The translations under genes and the position numbers were made by a program. From the NCBI RefSeq assembly GCF_004361735.1, contig NZ_SNVV01000001.1, forward strand, positions 62,001-126,000: DNA of 64,000 nucleotides, in the 5' to 3' direction. The notes beneath the pieces were generated by a model. It was not told where the DNA came from, made no database searches, and was given only the letters and a program-made list of their open reading frames with translations. This document shows, in pieces, positions 7,946 through 17,216 of the stretch. This DNA comes from Azoarcus indigens. Its GTDB lineage: Bacteria > Pseudomonadota > Gammaproteobacteria > Burkholderiales > Rhodocyclaceae. Each line of letters opens with the position of its first letter. Position 1 is the first letter of the stretch.

Positions 7946-8887
7946 TCAGGCCTGCGAGCGACGAACGCGCCTGTCGGCCGCCGAGCTGGCGGGAAGCGGC
8001 TCGGCGGCAAAGGCCGCCGACAGGAAATCGACGAAGGCGCGCACCCGGGCCGGCAGGTTGCGGCGGGCCGGATAGACGGCGTAGAGGTCCGCCGCCGGCA
8101 AGGTCCAGTCCGGCAGCACCACCCGCAGGCGGCCGCTTTCCAGATACTTCGCCAGGTCCCACTCGGAGCGGATCAGGATGCCGTGGCCCTCCAGCGCCCA
8201 GCCCAGCACCACGTCGCCATCGTTGCTGGCGAGGGTGCCGCGCACCTTCACCGTTTCCGTCTGCCGGCCGCGCGACAGGCGCCAGGTGCCCCAGGCATCG
8301 TCGTTCTGGCGGTGCAGGATGCAGGCGTGGGCGGCGAGTTCGGCCGGCGTCTGCGGCTCGCCCCGCGTCTGGAGATAGGCCGGCGAAGCGCACAGGAAGC
8401 GGCGGTTGGACATCAGCTTGCGTGCCGCCAGCCGGCTGTCCGGCAGTTCGCCGAAGCGGATGCCGAGGTCGAAGCCGCTCGCCACCAGGTCCAGCGGCGC
8501 GTCGGTGAGTTGCAGCTGCACCTCCACCTCCGGATGGCGGCGGGCAAAGTCGGAGACGATGGGGGCGATGGTGGTGCGGCCGAAACCCAGCGTCGCATTC
8601 ACCCGCAACAGGCCCTTGGGCGCCGCCGCACGATTGCCCAGCGACAGCTCCATCTCCTCGATGTCCGCCAGGATGCGGTGGGCGTGCTCCAGGTAAAGCT
8701 CGCCCTCGTCGGTCAGGCTCACCCGCCGGGTGCTGCGGTTGAGCAAGCGCACGCCCAGGCGCTGCTCCATCTGCGCCAGCCGTTTGCTCACCGCCGGCGG
8801 CGTCAGGTTGAGTTCGCGGGCGGTAGCGGTGAAGGAGCCCTTGTCGGCCAGCAGGGCGAAGAAGGCCAGTTCGGAAGTCGCTTCCAT
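7946..8887 (-). CDS. LysR-family transcriptional regulator
   Basis: A 313-residue LysR-type regulator. The winged helix-turn-helix occupies residues ~1-60 (FFALLADKGSFTATARELNL, then PPAVSKRLAQMEQRLGVRLL), followed by the linker helix and a two-lobed effector domain. It is divergent from the D-tartrate dehydratase-like gene with 127 bases between the starts, the classic arrangement in which the LysR protein controls the neighbouring catabolic gene and itself. The inducer would be the substrate or product of that enzyme, plausibly tartrate. No transporter gene is adjacent. Confidence 0.92.
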   Translation of the reverse strand: MEATSELAFFALLADKGSFTATARELNLTPPAVSKRLAQMEQRLGVRLLNRSTRRVSLTDEGELYLEHAHRILADIEEMELSLGNRAAAPKGLLRVNATLGFGRTTIAPIVSDFARRHPEVEVQLQLTDAPLDLVASGFDLGIRFGELPDSRLAARKLMSNRRFLCASPAYLQTRGEPQTPAELAAHACILHRQNDDAWGTWRLSRGRQTETVKVRGTLASNDGDVVLGWALEGHGILIRSEWDLAKYLESGRLRVVLPDWTLPAADLYAVYPARRNLPARVRAFVDFLSAAFAAEPLPASSAADRRVRRSQA

Positions 8888-9014
8888 TATTAACTTTAAC
8901 GACTAAATGATTTGAATCTTCCTCGATTCTATCCTTTCCGGAATTCAATAACATGCCGCCATCTACCCCCGCACGGCGCTCGCCGGCGAGGCCCAACCCA
9001 AGGAGAGCAGCGCA
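8888..9014. promoter_or_regulatory. LysR / tartrate dehydratase divergent promoter region
   Basis: This short region serves both divergent genes. Its left half (8888-8950) is AT-rich (TTATTAACTTTAACGACTAA and TTTGAATC), as expected for LysR-type T-N11-A binding sites, though I cannot single out one convincing palindrome. AAGGAGAG at 8999-9006 is the ribosome site of the plus-strand gene. Confidence 0.4.
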
Positions 9015-10181
9015 ATGAAGATCGTCGACATCCGCGAAGTCGCCAAGCCGATCAAATCCAACATCCGCAACGCCTACATCGACTTCAGCAAGATGACGCT
9101 GAGTCTGGTGGCGGTGGTCACCGATGTGATCCGCAACGGCAAGCCGGTGATTGGCTACGGCTTCAACTCCAACGGCCGCTACGGCCAGGGCAGCCTGATC
9201 CGCGAGCGCTTCCGCCCGCGCCTGCTGGAAGCGGCGCCGGAAACGCTGATCAACGACGCCGGCGACAACCTCGACCCGCACAAGATCTGGGCGACGATGA
9301 TGACCAACGAGAAGCCCGGCGGCCACGGCGAGCGCTCGGTGGCGGTGGGCACCATCGACATGGCGGTGTGGGACGCGGTAGCCAAGATCGCCGGCAAGCC
9401 GCTGTACCAGTTGCTGGCCGACGAGTACGGCAACGGCACGCCCAATCGCAAGGTGTTCGTCTATGCCGCCGGCGGCTACTACCACCCGGGGCAGGACCTG
9501 GAAGCGTTGAAGAGCGAGATGCGCGGCTATCTGGACCGCGGCTACAAGGTGGTGAAGAAGAAGATCGGCGGCGCGCCGCTGGCCGAGGACCTGCGCCGCA
9601 TCGAGGCCATCCTTTCCATCCTGCCGGCCGGCTGCAAGCTGGCGGTGGACGCCAACGGCCGCTTCGACCTGCCGACCGCGGTGGAGTACGCCAAGGCCCT
9701 CAGCCAGTACGACCTGTTCTGGTACGAGGAAGCCGGCGATCCGCTGGACTACGCCCTGCAGGCCGAACTGGCGAACCATTACGAAGGGCCGATGGCCACC
9801 GGCGAGAACCTGTTCTCGATGCAGGACGCACGCAACCTGATCCGCTACGGCGGCATGCGCGCCGACCGCGACTGGCTGCAGTTTGACTGCGCGCTGTCCT
9901 ACGGCCTGGTCGAATACCTGCGCACGCTGGAGATGCTGAAGGAGAATGGCTGGTCGCCCAGCCGCTGCATTCCGCATGGCGGCCACCAGATGTCGCTCAA
10001 CATCGCCGCCGGCCTGGGCCTGGGCGGCAACGAGTCCTACCCCGACCTGTTCCAGCCTTACGGCGGCTTCCCCGATGGCGTCAAGGTGGTCGACAGCTAC
10101 ATCGAGATGCCCGAACTGCCCGGCATCGGCTTCGAGGGCAAGTCCGATCTCATCGTCGAGATGCGCGCCCTGGCAAGCTGA
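9015..10181 (+). CDS. tarD: D(-)-tartrate dehydratase family enzyme (enolase superfamily)
   Basis: A 388-residue enolase-superfamily dehydratase closest to D-tartrate dehydratase (TarD), which converts D-tartrate to oxaloacetate using Mg2+. The capping domain covers ~1-140 and the barrel ~150-370. The active-site set is intact and keeps one constant offset from the Bradyrhizobium enzyme: Lys183 in VVKKKIGG, metal ligands Asp212 (VDANGRFD), Glu238 (FWYEEAGD) and Glu264 (ATGEN), and His321 in CIPHGGHQ. The start is set by AAGGAGAG 8 bases upstream. LysR control is implied by the divergent neighbour. Closely related mandelate-racemase-like enzymes acting on other diacids cannot be excluded. Confidence 0.82.
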   Translation: MKIVDIREVAKPIKSNIRNAYIDFSKMTLSLVAVVTDVIRNGKPVIGYGFNSNGRYGQGSLIRERFRPRLLEAAPETLINDAGDNLDPHKIWATMMTNEKPGGHGERSVAVGTIDMAVWDAVAKIAGKPLYQLLADEYGNGTPNRKVFVYAAGGYYHPGQDLEALKSEMRGYLDRGYKVVKKKIGGAPLAEDLRRIEAILSILPAGCKLAVDANGRFDLPTAVEYAKALSQYDLFWYEEAGDPLDYALQAELANHYEGPMATGENLFSMQDARNLIRYGGMRADRDWLQFDCALSYGLVEYLRTLEMLKENGWSPSRCIPHGGHQMSLNIAAGLGLGGNESYPDLFQPYGGFPDGVKVVDSYIEMPELPGIGFEGKSDLIVEMRALAS

Positions 10182-10248
10182 TCGATAACGGCACGACCAC
10201 AAATCATGCATGCGCGGACGGCCACCCGCCGCCCGCGCATCGCCGCTT

Positions 10249-10689
10249 TCAGGCTTCGACGTCCGCCAGGACCGCTTCGTCGTCGTCGCCCATGTTCGCA
10301 AGGTCGCGAACGTTCTTCTGCACGGCAATCGCCGAGAACAGGCTCAGCACGAAAGACATCGCGTAGAAGCCTTTCTCGCTCAACGCCAGCGTTGCGTTCC
10401 ACAGGCCGATGGAGAGCAGGAGCACCGCAAGTCCGAAAGACGTCCAGCACAGCCCGTAGTAGATGCCGGTGACCCTGATGCCTTCCATGCGGTCGCGCAC
10501 CGTCTTCTGCAGGGACACGGCGGAAAACAGGCCGTAGAGCAGCACGGTCAGGTAATAACCCTTTTCGTTGAGCTGCATGTCGGCATTCCACAGGCCGATC
10601 AGATAGGCCAACGTGCCGATGAAGAGTACCGCCCAGGAAGCACCGACAAAGGCACCGGTGGGCTTGTGAAGCTGCTGCTGAACCGCCAT
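10249..10689 (-). CDS. YiaA/YiaB family inner-membrane protein
   Basis: A 146-residue membrane protein made of two tandem YiaAB two-helix domains. Each repeat holds a helix, the phrase GLWNA followed by L.EKG(Y/F)Y, a second helix, and then a QK.VRD motif ([12 protein letters not shown] and [12 protein letters not shown]). The tail is acidic ([14 protein letters not shown]). The duplicated design matches E. coli YiaA; function is unknown. ATG 10689 is chosen because GGAG precedes it; a start at 10719 would add ten residues without a ribosome site. It is convergent with tarD. Confidence 0.85.
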   Translation of the reverse strand: MAVQQQLHKPTGAFVGASWAVLFIGTLAYLIGLWNADMQLNEKGYYLTVLLYGLFSAVSLQKTVRDRMEGIRVTGIYYGLCWTSFGLAVLLLSIGLWNATLALSEKGFYAMSFVLSLFSAIAVQKNVRDLANMGDDDEAVLADVEA

Positions 10690-10863
10690 GGCAATCTCCG
10701 CCTTTATGACAAACGCCAAATATATGCCAATTGCAAAATCCTGCGAAGATTTTCTTGCGCGGGCGGATCCGTTCCGCCTCCACCGTGCGGGCGGCAGGCT
10801 GCTCCTGTTTGTTCACGGCTGGTGCTGTGCGAAGATCTCGGGCTTATTAACCACCTCACCGAT

Positions 10864-11166
10864 ATGGTCATGAGCAGCGATTCCCTCACCACCCGCCACT
10901 TCGTCACCTACAGCGGCGTCAAGCTACCCTTCAAGCTGGTCAACGAACTCACCGAAGCCGAACTCGACAACCGCAACACCTACTTCCGCGGCTATTTCGA
11001 CGCCGAGGCGCGGCTGACGGGCTTCGACAAGATCGTGTATGGTGAGGTGGAGCTCGCCCACCGCTATGCGTACCACGGCAATGGCGCGCTGAGGCAGGCC
11101 GAGATCACCGATGCCGACGAGGAAGTCACCGTCCTCGAGTTCGGCACCGACGGCCAGCCCTGCTGA
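10864..11166 (+). CDS. Small DUF6156-like protein
   Basis: A 100-residue soluble protein beginning MVMSSDSLTTRHFVTYSGVK and containing NRNTYFRGYFDAEARLTGF and VYGEVELAHRY. This looks like the small DUF6156 family of betaproteobacterial proteins with no known role; the family name is from memory of its pattern. The second ATG (10870) may be the true start, since neither has a strong ribosome site. It is divergent from the YiaA-like gene and followed by a DUF2789 gene. Confidence 0.65.
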   Translation: MVMSSDSLTTRHFVTYSGVKLPFKLVNELTEAELDNRNTYFRGYFDAEARLTGFDKIVYGEVELAHRYAYHGNGALRQAEITDADEEVTVLEFGTDGQPC

Positions 11167-11288
11167 AGTTCGCCTTCGTCCCCGAGGAAATCGACCGACA
11201 TCGACGGGTCCGGCGTCCCTCAGCGCGGTGCGCCTGGCCCCTTCGGAATGGCGCGGCGGCGAGCCTCCCCAACCACAAGGAGAAGGCC

Positions 11289-11522
11289 ATGGAATCGCCC
11301 CTACATCCGATGAGCAGCCTGTTCGCCCAGCTGGGACTTCCCGCCGATGGCGCAGCCATAGACCGCTTCATCGCCGAGCACTCGCCGCTGCCCGGCAACA
11401 TCCCCCTTGCCGAAGCGCCCTTCTGGACGCCCGCCCAGGCCGCCTTCCTGCGCGATGAGATCCGCGAGGACGCCGACTGGGCGGAGATCGTCGACCAACT
11501 GAATACCCGCCTGCGCGGTTGA
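11289..11522 (+). CDS. DUF2789 family protein
   Basis: A 77-residue protein with the DUF2789 pattern: an N-terminal SSLFAQLGLPADGAAIDRFI, then the core PLAEAPFWTPAQAAFLRDEI, and a C-terminal DADWAEIVDQLNTRL. The function is unknown; the family is common in Pseudomonas and Rhodocyclales, usually as a single small cytosolic gene. AAGGAG lies 7 bases before the ATG, so the start is firm. Confidence 0.85.
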   Translation: MESPLHPMSSLFAQLGLPADGAAIDRFIAEHSPLPGNIPLAEAPFWTPAQAAFLRDEIREDADWAEIVDQLNTRLRG

Positions 11523-11696
11523 GCAAGCCGCCTCTCCCGGCTTCGGCGGCCATGCGCCGCCAACCTCCTTTTCCCGGCCAAGCCCCTCCGGCTCACGCCC
11601 AAGCCCTGTTGCGCTGATCGGTATTGCGGCAATTCCGCTGCGCCGCAGCAGGGCGCAAACGCTATCATCGCGCCACTCCTACCCTGCGCCCGCTTC

Positions 11697-12332
11697 ATGT
11701 CCGAACCCGCTGCCCCACCTTCCTCCTCCGCGCCCCTCATCCCTCGTCACAGCCTGCTGGATGATGCTCAAGGGCTGGTGGTCGGCACCCTTTTCCTCGC
11801 GCTGGCGGTGACCCTGTTCCGAGAAGCCGGCCTGATCACCGGCGGCACCGCCGGGCTGGCCTTCGTCATCCATTACGCCTTCAAGCTGCCTTTCGGCATC
11901 GTCTTCTTCTTCGTGAACCTGCCCTTCTACGTCTTCGCCTACCGCGCACTGGGCAAGGAATTCACCTTCAAGACCTTCTTCACCATCCTGCTGATGTCGC
12001 TGTGCGCCGACTGGCTGCCGCGGCTGATCGACGTTGCCCACGTGGAACCGGCCTTCGCCGCTGTCATGGCCGGCCTGCTGTCCGGCACCGGCCTGCTGAT
12101 GCTGATACGCCACCGTTCCAGCCTGGGCGGCATCGGCGTACTGGCGATCTACCTTCAGCAGACCCGCGGCTGGCGCGCCGGCTGGGTGCAGATGGCCTGC
12201 GACCTCGCCATCCTCTCCCTCGCGCTGTTCGTGGTGGATCTACCGCTGGTGGGGCTGTCGGTGCTGGGGGCGGTTGCGGTGAATTTCGTCATCGCGGTCA
12301 ACCACCGCCCCGGCCGCTACTTCGGAATGTAG
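11697..12332 (+). CDS. YitT family membrane protein
   Basis: A 211-residue polytopic membrane protein of the YitT/YczE type (DUF161). Five or six hydrophobic helices are seen. Family phrases are FREAGLITGGTAGLAFVIHY near residues 41-60, and RHRSSLGGIGVLAIYLQQT after the fourth helix. The C-terminus ends in the cytosol (NHRPGRYFGM). It is a putative transporter; the substrate is unknown. The next gene starts two bases after its stop, so the two are likely one transcript. Confidence 0.85.
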   Translation: MSEPAAPPSSSAPLIPRHSLLDDAQGLVVGTLFLALAVTLFREAGLITGGTAGLAFVIHYAFKLPFGIVFFFVNLPFYVFAYRALGKEFTFKTFFTILLMSLCADWLPRLIDVAHVEPAFAAVMAGLLSGTGLLMLIRHRSSLGGIGVLAIYLQQTRGWRAGWVQMACDLAILSLALFVVDLPLVGLSVLGAVAVNFVIAVNHRPGRYFGM

Positions 12333-12334
12333 GC

Positions 12335-12637
12335 ATGGCCGTGCAGATCGCCGAGTTGCGCCGCTGCCCGACCTGCAACCGCTGGGGCGGCAAGCGCAAT
12401 CTGGGCGCGGACGGCTTCAGCGTGGAACTGGACAGCGAAGACAACCGCGGCCCCTGCCGCGAAGGCCCGTGGCATGGCTCCCCGCGCGGGCCACGCAACG
12501 CCTGTGGGCAATGGCTGCGCTGGGTGGAGATCCGGCCGGCGGACGAGGAGCAGAAGCCATCGCCGGCGCCAATGGCTGCAACAGTACCGGCGCTTGCCTC
12601 AGGCACACCCTCCGCACCAGAAGCCGGATCCGGATAA
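12335..12637 (+). CDS. Small Cys-rich protein, putative zinc-binding
   Basis: A 100-residue protein that I cannot assign to a named family. The N-terminal 70 residues hold four cysteines: CPTC at 11-14, then GPCREGPWHGS and NACGQWLRWVEI. The spacing suits a zinc ribbon or a redox site. The C-terminal 30 residues are Pro/Ala-rich and probably disordered. It starts two bases after the YitT stop, so it is translationally linked to that membrane protein. Confidence 0.6.
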   Translation: MAVQIAELRRCPTCNRWGGKRNLGADGFSVELDSEDNRGPCREGPWHGSPRGPRNACGQWLRWVEIRPADEEQKPSPAPMAATVPALASGTPSAPEAGSG

Positions 12638-12772
12638 CCCAGAATCCGACCTGCTACGGCAGCCGGGAGTAATACAAAGTCGCCAGCATGACCGCCACCG
12701 GGGCGGCCATGCGGCCTGCCAAGCGGGATTGGGGAGCACCAGGCCGGCGGCGGTCAAGGCGGCCGGGGTGCT

Positions 12773-13690
12773 TCACGCCCCGCTTTCGCCTTCGTCCTGT
12801 GCCGCAGCCTCCTGCGCTGCTTTCTCGGCGGCTTGCCGCTCCACCATCGCCGCCCGCGTCTCCGGCGTTTCCAGGCTGATCCGGCCCAGCGCACCGCTGC
12901 GGTAGTCCACCAGCAGGATCTGCGCTGCCTTCTCCAGGTCCAGCCCGCCCCCCTTGACCAGGCAACCACGGCGGCGGCCTATGGCTTCCACCAGCGCCGG
13001 GCCATCCATCCCTTCCACCTTGATCTTGTAACGTGCCGCCAGCAGGTTCGGATAGCGCGCCAGCAGCACCTCACCCAGGAAGGCCGCCACCTCCTCGTCG
13101 ATCACCGCGTTGCGGCCAATGGCGTGGCTGGCGGCCAGCATGTAGCCGTCGGCGTCATAGTCGATCTTCGGCCACATCAGGCCGGGGGTGTCGGTCAGCG
13201 TCATGCCGGCGCCCAGGTCCAGCGTCTGCTGGTGCTTGGTCACCGCGGGCTCGTCGCCCACCTTGGCCACCTTGCGCTTGAGCAACGCATTCATCAGCGT
13301 GGATTTGCCGACATTTGGGATGCCCATGATCATCATCCGCAGCGGTTTGGTGCCGTCGTCGCGGTGCGGCGCCAGGCTGCGGCACAGCGCCGGGATGCGG
13401 GCAACCTCGGCCGGGTTCTTGGCCGAGATCTGCACCGCCTTCACATCCGGCTGGGCGTTGTAGAAGTCCATCCAGGCGCGGGTCGCCGCCGGGTCCGCGA
13501 GGTCGGACTTGTTCAGCAGCTTGAGGCAGGGGCGGTTCCGGAACTTGCGCAGTTCGGCGATCATCGGATTGCTGCTCGCCTCCGGCAGACGGGCATCGGT
13601 CACCTCGATGACGACGTCTATCGCGGCCATGCTTTCCGCCGCATTGCGACGCGCCGAGTTCATGTGACCGGGGAACCACTGGATGGGCAT
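12773..13690 (-). CDS. ylqF: Ribosome biogenesis GTPase YlqF/RbgA
   Basis: A 305-residue circularly permuted GTPase. The motif order is G4 (LLNKSDLAD, with NKSD at 60-63), G1/P-loop (GIPNVGKST, 123-131), then G3 (DTPG, 157-160), which is diagnostic of YlqF/RbgA. The N-terminus MPIQWFPGHMNSARR is the family hallmark. In Bacillus, RbgA acts late in assembly of the 50S subunit and proofreads it before GTP hydrolysis; the same is inferred here. The C-terminal ~60 residues are an Ala/Glu-rich tail. It is divergent from putA with about 80 bases between them. Confidence 0.92.
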   Translation of the reverse strand: MPIQWFPGHMNSARRNAAESMAAIDVVIEVTDARLPEASSNPMIAELRKFRNRPCLKLLNKSDLADPAATRAWMDFYNAQPDVKAVQISAKNPAEVARIPALCRSLAPHRDDGTKPLRMMIMGIPNVGKSTLMNALLKRKVAKVGDEPAVTKHQQTLDLGAGMTLTDTPGLMWPKIDYDADGYMLAASHAIGRNAVIDEEVAAFLGEVLLARYPNLLAARYKIKVEGMDGPALVEAIGRRRGCLVKGGGLDLEKAAQILLVDYRSGALGRISLETPETRAAMVERQAAEKAAQEAAAQDEGESGA

Positions 13691-13771
13691 TTCTGATCCA
13701 AAACGGGGACGGGAGGCGCATTATCTCCCAGTAGGCCTCGGCCGCCGCACCCACCGCAAGGAGGCGTGACG

Positions 13772-16700
13772 ATGAAGGATGACAGTCAGATGCTGCGGGA
13801 CCGCCTACGCGAAGCCCACCGCTGCGACGAAGCCGAGGCCCTGCGCAACTGCCTCGCCGTCGCCGCCGTCGATCCACTGACCAGCGAGCGCATTGCGGGC
13901 CGCGCTCGCCCGCTGCTGGAAGCGGTGCGCAACGCCGGCGCGGAGGGCCACGGCATAGACGCCTTCCTCCACGCCCACGCCCTCTCCAGCCGGGAGGGCA
14001 TTGCCCTGATGTGCCTCGCCGAAGCGCTGCTCCGGGTGCCCGACGCCGCCACCCGCGACCGCCTGATCCGCGACAAGCTGGGCGACGCCGACTGGGGCAG
14101 CCGGCTGGGCGCCTCTTCAAATCCCTTCGTCAACGCCTCCACCTGGGCGCTGTTGCTTACCGGGCGCCTGCTCCGCCAAGACGAAGATGAAGACACCAGC
14201 GCCTCCAGCCTCGGCCGCAGCCTGCGCCAGCTGGCCGCCCGTGCCGGCGAGCCGCTGGTGCGGGAGGCAGTAACCGGCGCCATGCGCCTGCTGGGCAGGC
14301 AGTTCGTGCTCGGCCGCGACATCGCCGAAGCACTGCGCCACGCGGCAGACGCCGAGCAACGAGGCTGGCGCCATTCCTACGACATGCTGGGCGAGGCCGC
14401 CCGCAGCGCCGCCGACGCCCGCCGCTACTTCGACGCCTACGCCGGCGCCATCGCCGCCCTGGGCGCCAGCGTCCGCCCCGGTACCCCGCTGCATGCGGCG
14501 CCTTCCATCTCGGTCAAACTTTCGGCGCTGCATCCCCGCTACGAGCCGCGGCAGCACGAACGCGTGATCGCCGAACTGCTGCCACGGGTGCTGGAACTCG
14601 CCTGCAGCGCCCGGGAGCAGGGTATCGGCCTCACCGTAGACGCGGAGGAAAGCGAGCGGCTGGAACTGTCGCTGGACCTGATGGAGGCCTTGTGCTGCAC
14701 ACCCGAACTGAGCGGCTGGAGCGGCCTCGGACTGGCAGTGCAGGCCTACCAGAAGCGCGCCCTGCCGCTGATAGCCTGGCTGGCCGACCTCGCCCACCGC
14801 AGCCATCGCCAACTCCCGGTACGGCTCGTGAAGGGCGCCTACTGGGACAGCGAGATCAAGCGCACCCAGGAACAGGGCCTGCCCGACTATCCGGTGTTCA
14901 CCCGCAAGAGCGCCACCGACGTTTCCTACCTCGCCTGCGCCCGCAGGCTGCTGGCCGACCCGGTCGCCTTCCGCCCCGCTTTTGCCACTCACAATGCCCA
15001 CACGGTGGCCGCCATCGCGGAACTGGCGGCCTCGGCGCCGCCCGGCGGCGACTGGGAGTTCCAGCGCCTTCATGGCATGGGAAAGGCGTTGTACGAGCGC
15101 ATCGTGGGCGAGAACGGCTGGAACCGGGCCTGCCGCGTCTATGCGCCCGTCGGCAGCCATGAGGATCTCCTGGCCTACCTGGTGCGGCGCCTGCTGGAGA
15201 ACGGTGCCAACTCATCCTTCGTCAACCAGGCCGCCGACACCAGCCTGCCCCTGGATAGCCTGCTCGCCGACCCGATAGAGCGCGCTGCCTCCCATCTGCT
15301 TGCGGGCCAGGCCCGCAATCCTGGCCTGCCGCTGCCGCGCGACCTCTACCTGGCCAGGGAAAACAGTGCCGGCCTGGACCTGAACGACGCCCCCACTGTG
15401 GAGAGCCTGCGCCACGCGGTGCAGGACGACCGCGGCACACCACACGTTGCCTGCCCCTTGATCGACGGCCAGTTGCGCCCAGGTGAGCCTCGCGCCCACC
15501 GGGCGCCGGGAAACCGGGAGGATGTGGTGGGCGGCACCGTGTTCGCCGACGAGGAAGACATCGCTCGCGCCCTGGATGCGGCAGCCCGCGGCTTCCCTTC
15601 CTGGAGCGCCACGCCAGCGGCCAGACGTGCGCTTGCGCTGGAACGGGCGGCCGGTCTGCTGCAGGAGCGCATGCCGGGCTTCATCGCCCTCATCGTCCGC
15701 GAAGGCGGCCGCACACTGCCGGCCGCCCTGGCCGAAGTGCGGGAGGCAATCGACTTCTGCCGTTACTACGCCCAGCAGGCGCGGCAGCACTTCGGCAGCC
15801 CACTGCCACTGCCCGGCCCCACCGGCGAGAACAATAGCCTGCAGTTGGAAGGCCGCGGCGTGTTCGTCTGCATCAGCCCATGGAATTTCCCGCTCGCCAT
15901 CTTCACCGGGCAGGTTGCAGCCGCGCTGGCCGCCGGCAACACGGTGATCGCCAAGCCGGCGGAGCAGACGCCGCTGACCGCGATGGCCGCGGTCAGGCTG
16001 CTGCACGAGGCCGGCATCCCTGCCGGCGCGTTGCACCTGCTGCCGGGCGCGGGCGAAGTCGGCGCCGCACTGGTCGCCGATCCGCGCTGCGCAGGGGTCG
16101 CCTTCACCGGCTCCACCACTGTGGCCCGCGACATCGCCCGCCGTCTGGCTGCGGGCAATGGGCCGCTAGTGCCGCTGATTGCCGAGACGGGAGGCCAGAA
16201 CGCGCTGATCGCCGACTCCACCGCGCTGCCAGAGCAGATTGTCCGTGACGCCCTTGCTTCCGCCTTCGATTCCGCCGGCCAGCGCTGCTCGGCGCTGCGC
16301 CTGCTGTGCCTGCAGGCCGACATCGCCGACCGCGTCATCACCATGCTGGCCGGCGCGATGGCGGAACTGGTCATTGGCTCACCAGAAGATCCGGCCACCG
16401 ACGTCGGCCCGGTCATCGACGAGGAAGCCCGTGCCGCGCTTGAAAGGCACGTCCGCGGCCTGCAGGCACATGCCCGCCCCGTTCACGTGTGCGCGCTGGA
16501 CCCGGCCCGTACCTCCGCAGGCACCTATTTTCCTCCGCAGGCCTGGGAGATAGACAGCGTCGTCCGTCTGCAGGGCGAAGTCTTCGGGCCGGTACTTCAT
16601 GTGCTGCGCTGGCAGCCGGACGAACTGGACGCGCTGTGCGACGCCATCGCCGCCACCGGATACGGCCTCACCCTCGGCATCCACAGCCGCATCGGCCATA

Positions 16701-16936
16701 CGGTGGCCCACATCCGCAACCGGCTGAAAGTGGGAAATACCTATGTGAACCGTAACATCATAGGCGCGGTCGTCGGCAGCCAACCCTTTGGCGGAGAAAG
16801 ACTTTCAGGCACGGGCCCGAAGGCTGGCGGCCCTCATTACCTGCTGCGTTTCGCAACAGAGCGTACGCTCTCGATAGACACCACCGCAGCCGGGGGCAAT
16901 ACGGACCTTCTCGCCACTGATCCGGACCTTGGATGA
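13772..16936 (+). CDS. putA: Bifunctional proline dehydrogenase / L-glutamate gamma-semialdehyde dehydrogenase PutA
   Basis: A 1,054-residue PutA that oxidises proline to glutamate in two steps, feeding electrons to the quinone pool. The FAD-binding PRODH barrel covers about 130-480, with VRLVKGAYWDSEIKRTQEQG near residue 350. The aldehyde dehydrogenase domain covers about 540-1,020, with ISPWNFPLAIFTGQVAAALA and the catalytic cysteine in AGQRCSALR near residue 838. It lacks the N-terminal ribbon-helix-helix domain of trifunctional PutA, so it cannot repress its own gene. AAGGAGG at 13758-13764 fixes the ATG at 13772 rather than a GTG two codons earlier. Confidence 0.94.
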   Translation: MKDDSQMLRDRLREAHRCDEAEALRNCLAVAAVDPLTSERIAGRARPLLEAVRNAGAEGHGIDAFLHAHALSSREGIALMCLAEALLRVPDAATRDRLIRDKLGDADWGSRLGASSNPFVNASTWALLLTGRLLRQDEDEDTSASSLGRSLRQLAARAGEPLVREAVTGAMRLLGRQFVLGRDIAEALRHAADAEQRGWRHSYDMLGEAARSAADARRYFDAYAGAIAALGASVRPGTPLHAAPSISVKLSALHPRYEPRQHERVIAELLPRVLELACSAREQGIGLTVDAEESERLELSLDLMEALCCTPELSGWSGLGLAVQAYQKRALPLIAWLADLAHRSHRQLPVRLVKGAYWDSEIKRTQEQGLPDYPVFTRKSATDVSYLACARRLLADPVAFRPAFATHNAHTVAAIAELAASAPPGGDWEFQRLHGMGKALYERIVGENGWNRACRVYAPVGSHEDLLAYLVRRLLENGANSSFVNQAADTSLPLDSLLADPIERAASHLLAGQARNPGLPLPRDLYLARENSAGLDLNDAPTVESLRHAVQDDRGTPHVACPLIDGQLRPGEPRAHRAPGNREDVVGGTVFADEEDIARALDAAARGFPSWSATPAARRALALERAAGLLQERMPGFIALIVREGGRTLPAALAEVREAIDFCRYYAQQARQHFGSPLPLPGPTGENNSLQLEGRGVFVCISPWNFPLAIFTGQVAAALAAGNTVIAKPAEQTPLTAMAAVRLLHEAGIPAGALHLLPGAGEVGAALVADPRCAGVAFTGSTTVARDIARRLAAGNGPLVPLIAETGGQNALIADSTALPEQIVRDALASAFDSAGQRCSALRLLCLQADIADRVITMLAGAMAELVIGSPEDPATDVGPVIDEEARAALERHVRGLQAHARPVHVCALDPARTSAGTYFPPQAWEIDSVVRLQGEVFGPVLHVLRWQPDELDALCDAIAATGYGLTLGIHSRIGHTVAHIRNRLKVGNTYVNRNIIGAVVGSQPFGGERLSGTGPKAGGPHYLLRFATERTLSIDTTAAGGNTDLLATDPDLG

Positions 16937-17216
16937 GCATGCCAGAGCCCATCCAAATGGAATCGCCACGCCCCGCAAACCCCCGTGACACGTACTGATA
17001 CATCTTTCCAACCCGTGCCGTTAAATAAATCCCCACCTCCCCCGGAAAGCGTGTATTGTGGCGGCGCAGTCGATTCAAGTAGTGGATTTCCTGGTGGTCC
17101 TTCTCCGCGTGTTCGTTCCGCGAACCCTTCCGGTCTGATTCCCTCGATCACGTTTCTTGATCGTTCCTGCAATCCCGGGCTGCGGCCCTAAAACCTAATC
17201 AATTCGGAACGCAAAC
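16937..17216 (+). promoter_or_regulatory. Leader region of the cold-shock gene
   Basis: A 280-base non-coding stretch precedes the cold-shock gene. It contains a local stem (GATCA and TGATC around 17146-17162). A possible promoter is TTTCCA at 17005-17010 with TAAATA near 17022, but its spacing is poor. Long structured leaders are typical of csp mRNAs, where they act as thermosensors; this role is inferred. Confidence 0.4.

Noticed and set aside
7020-10328. A 1,102-residue continuous open frame spanning nafY, the LysR gene and tarD on the minus strand
   Set aside because: High GC keeps frames open. Only the last part (nafY, from ATG 7754) has real protein character; the rest lies antisense to tarD or across the LysR gene in a frame without family similarity.
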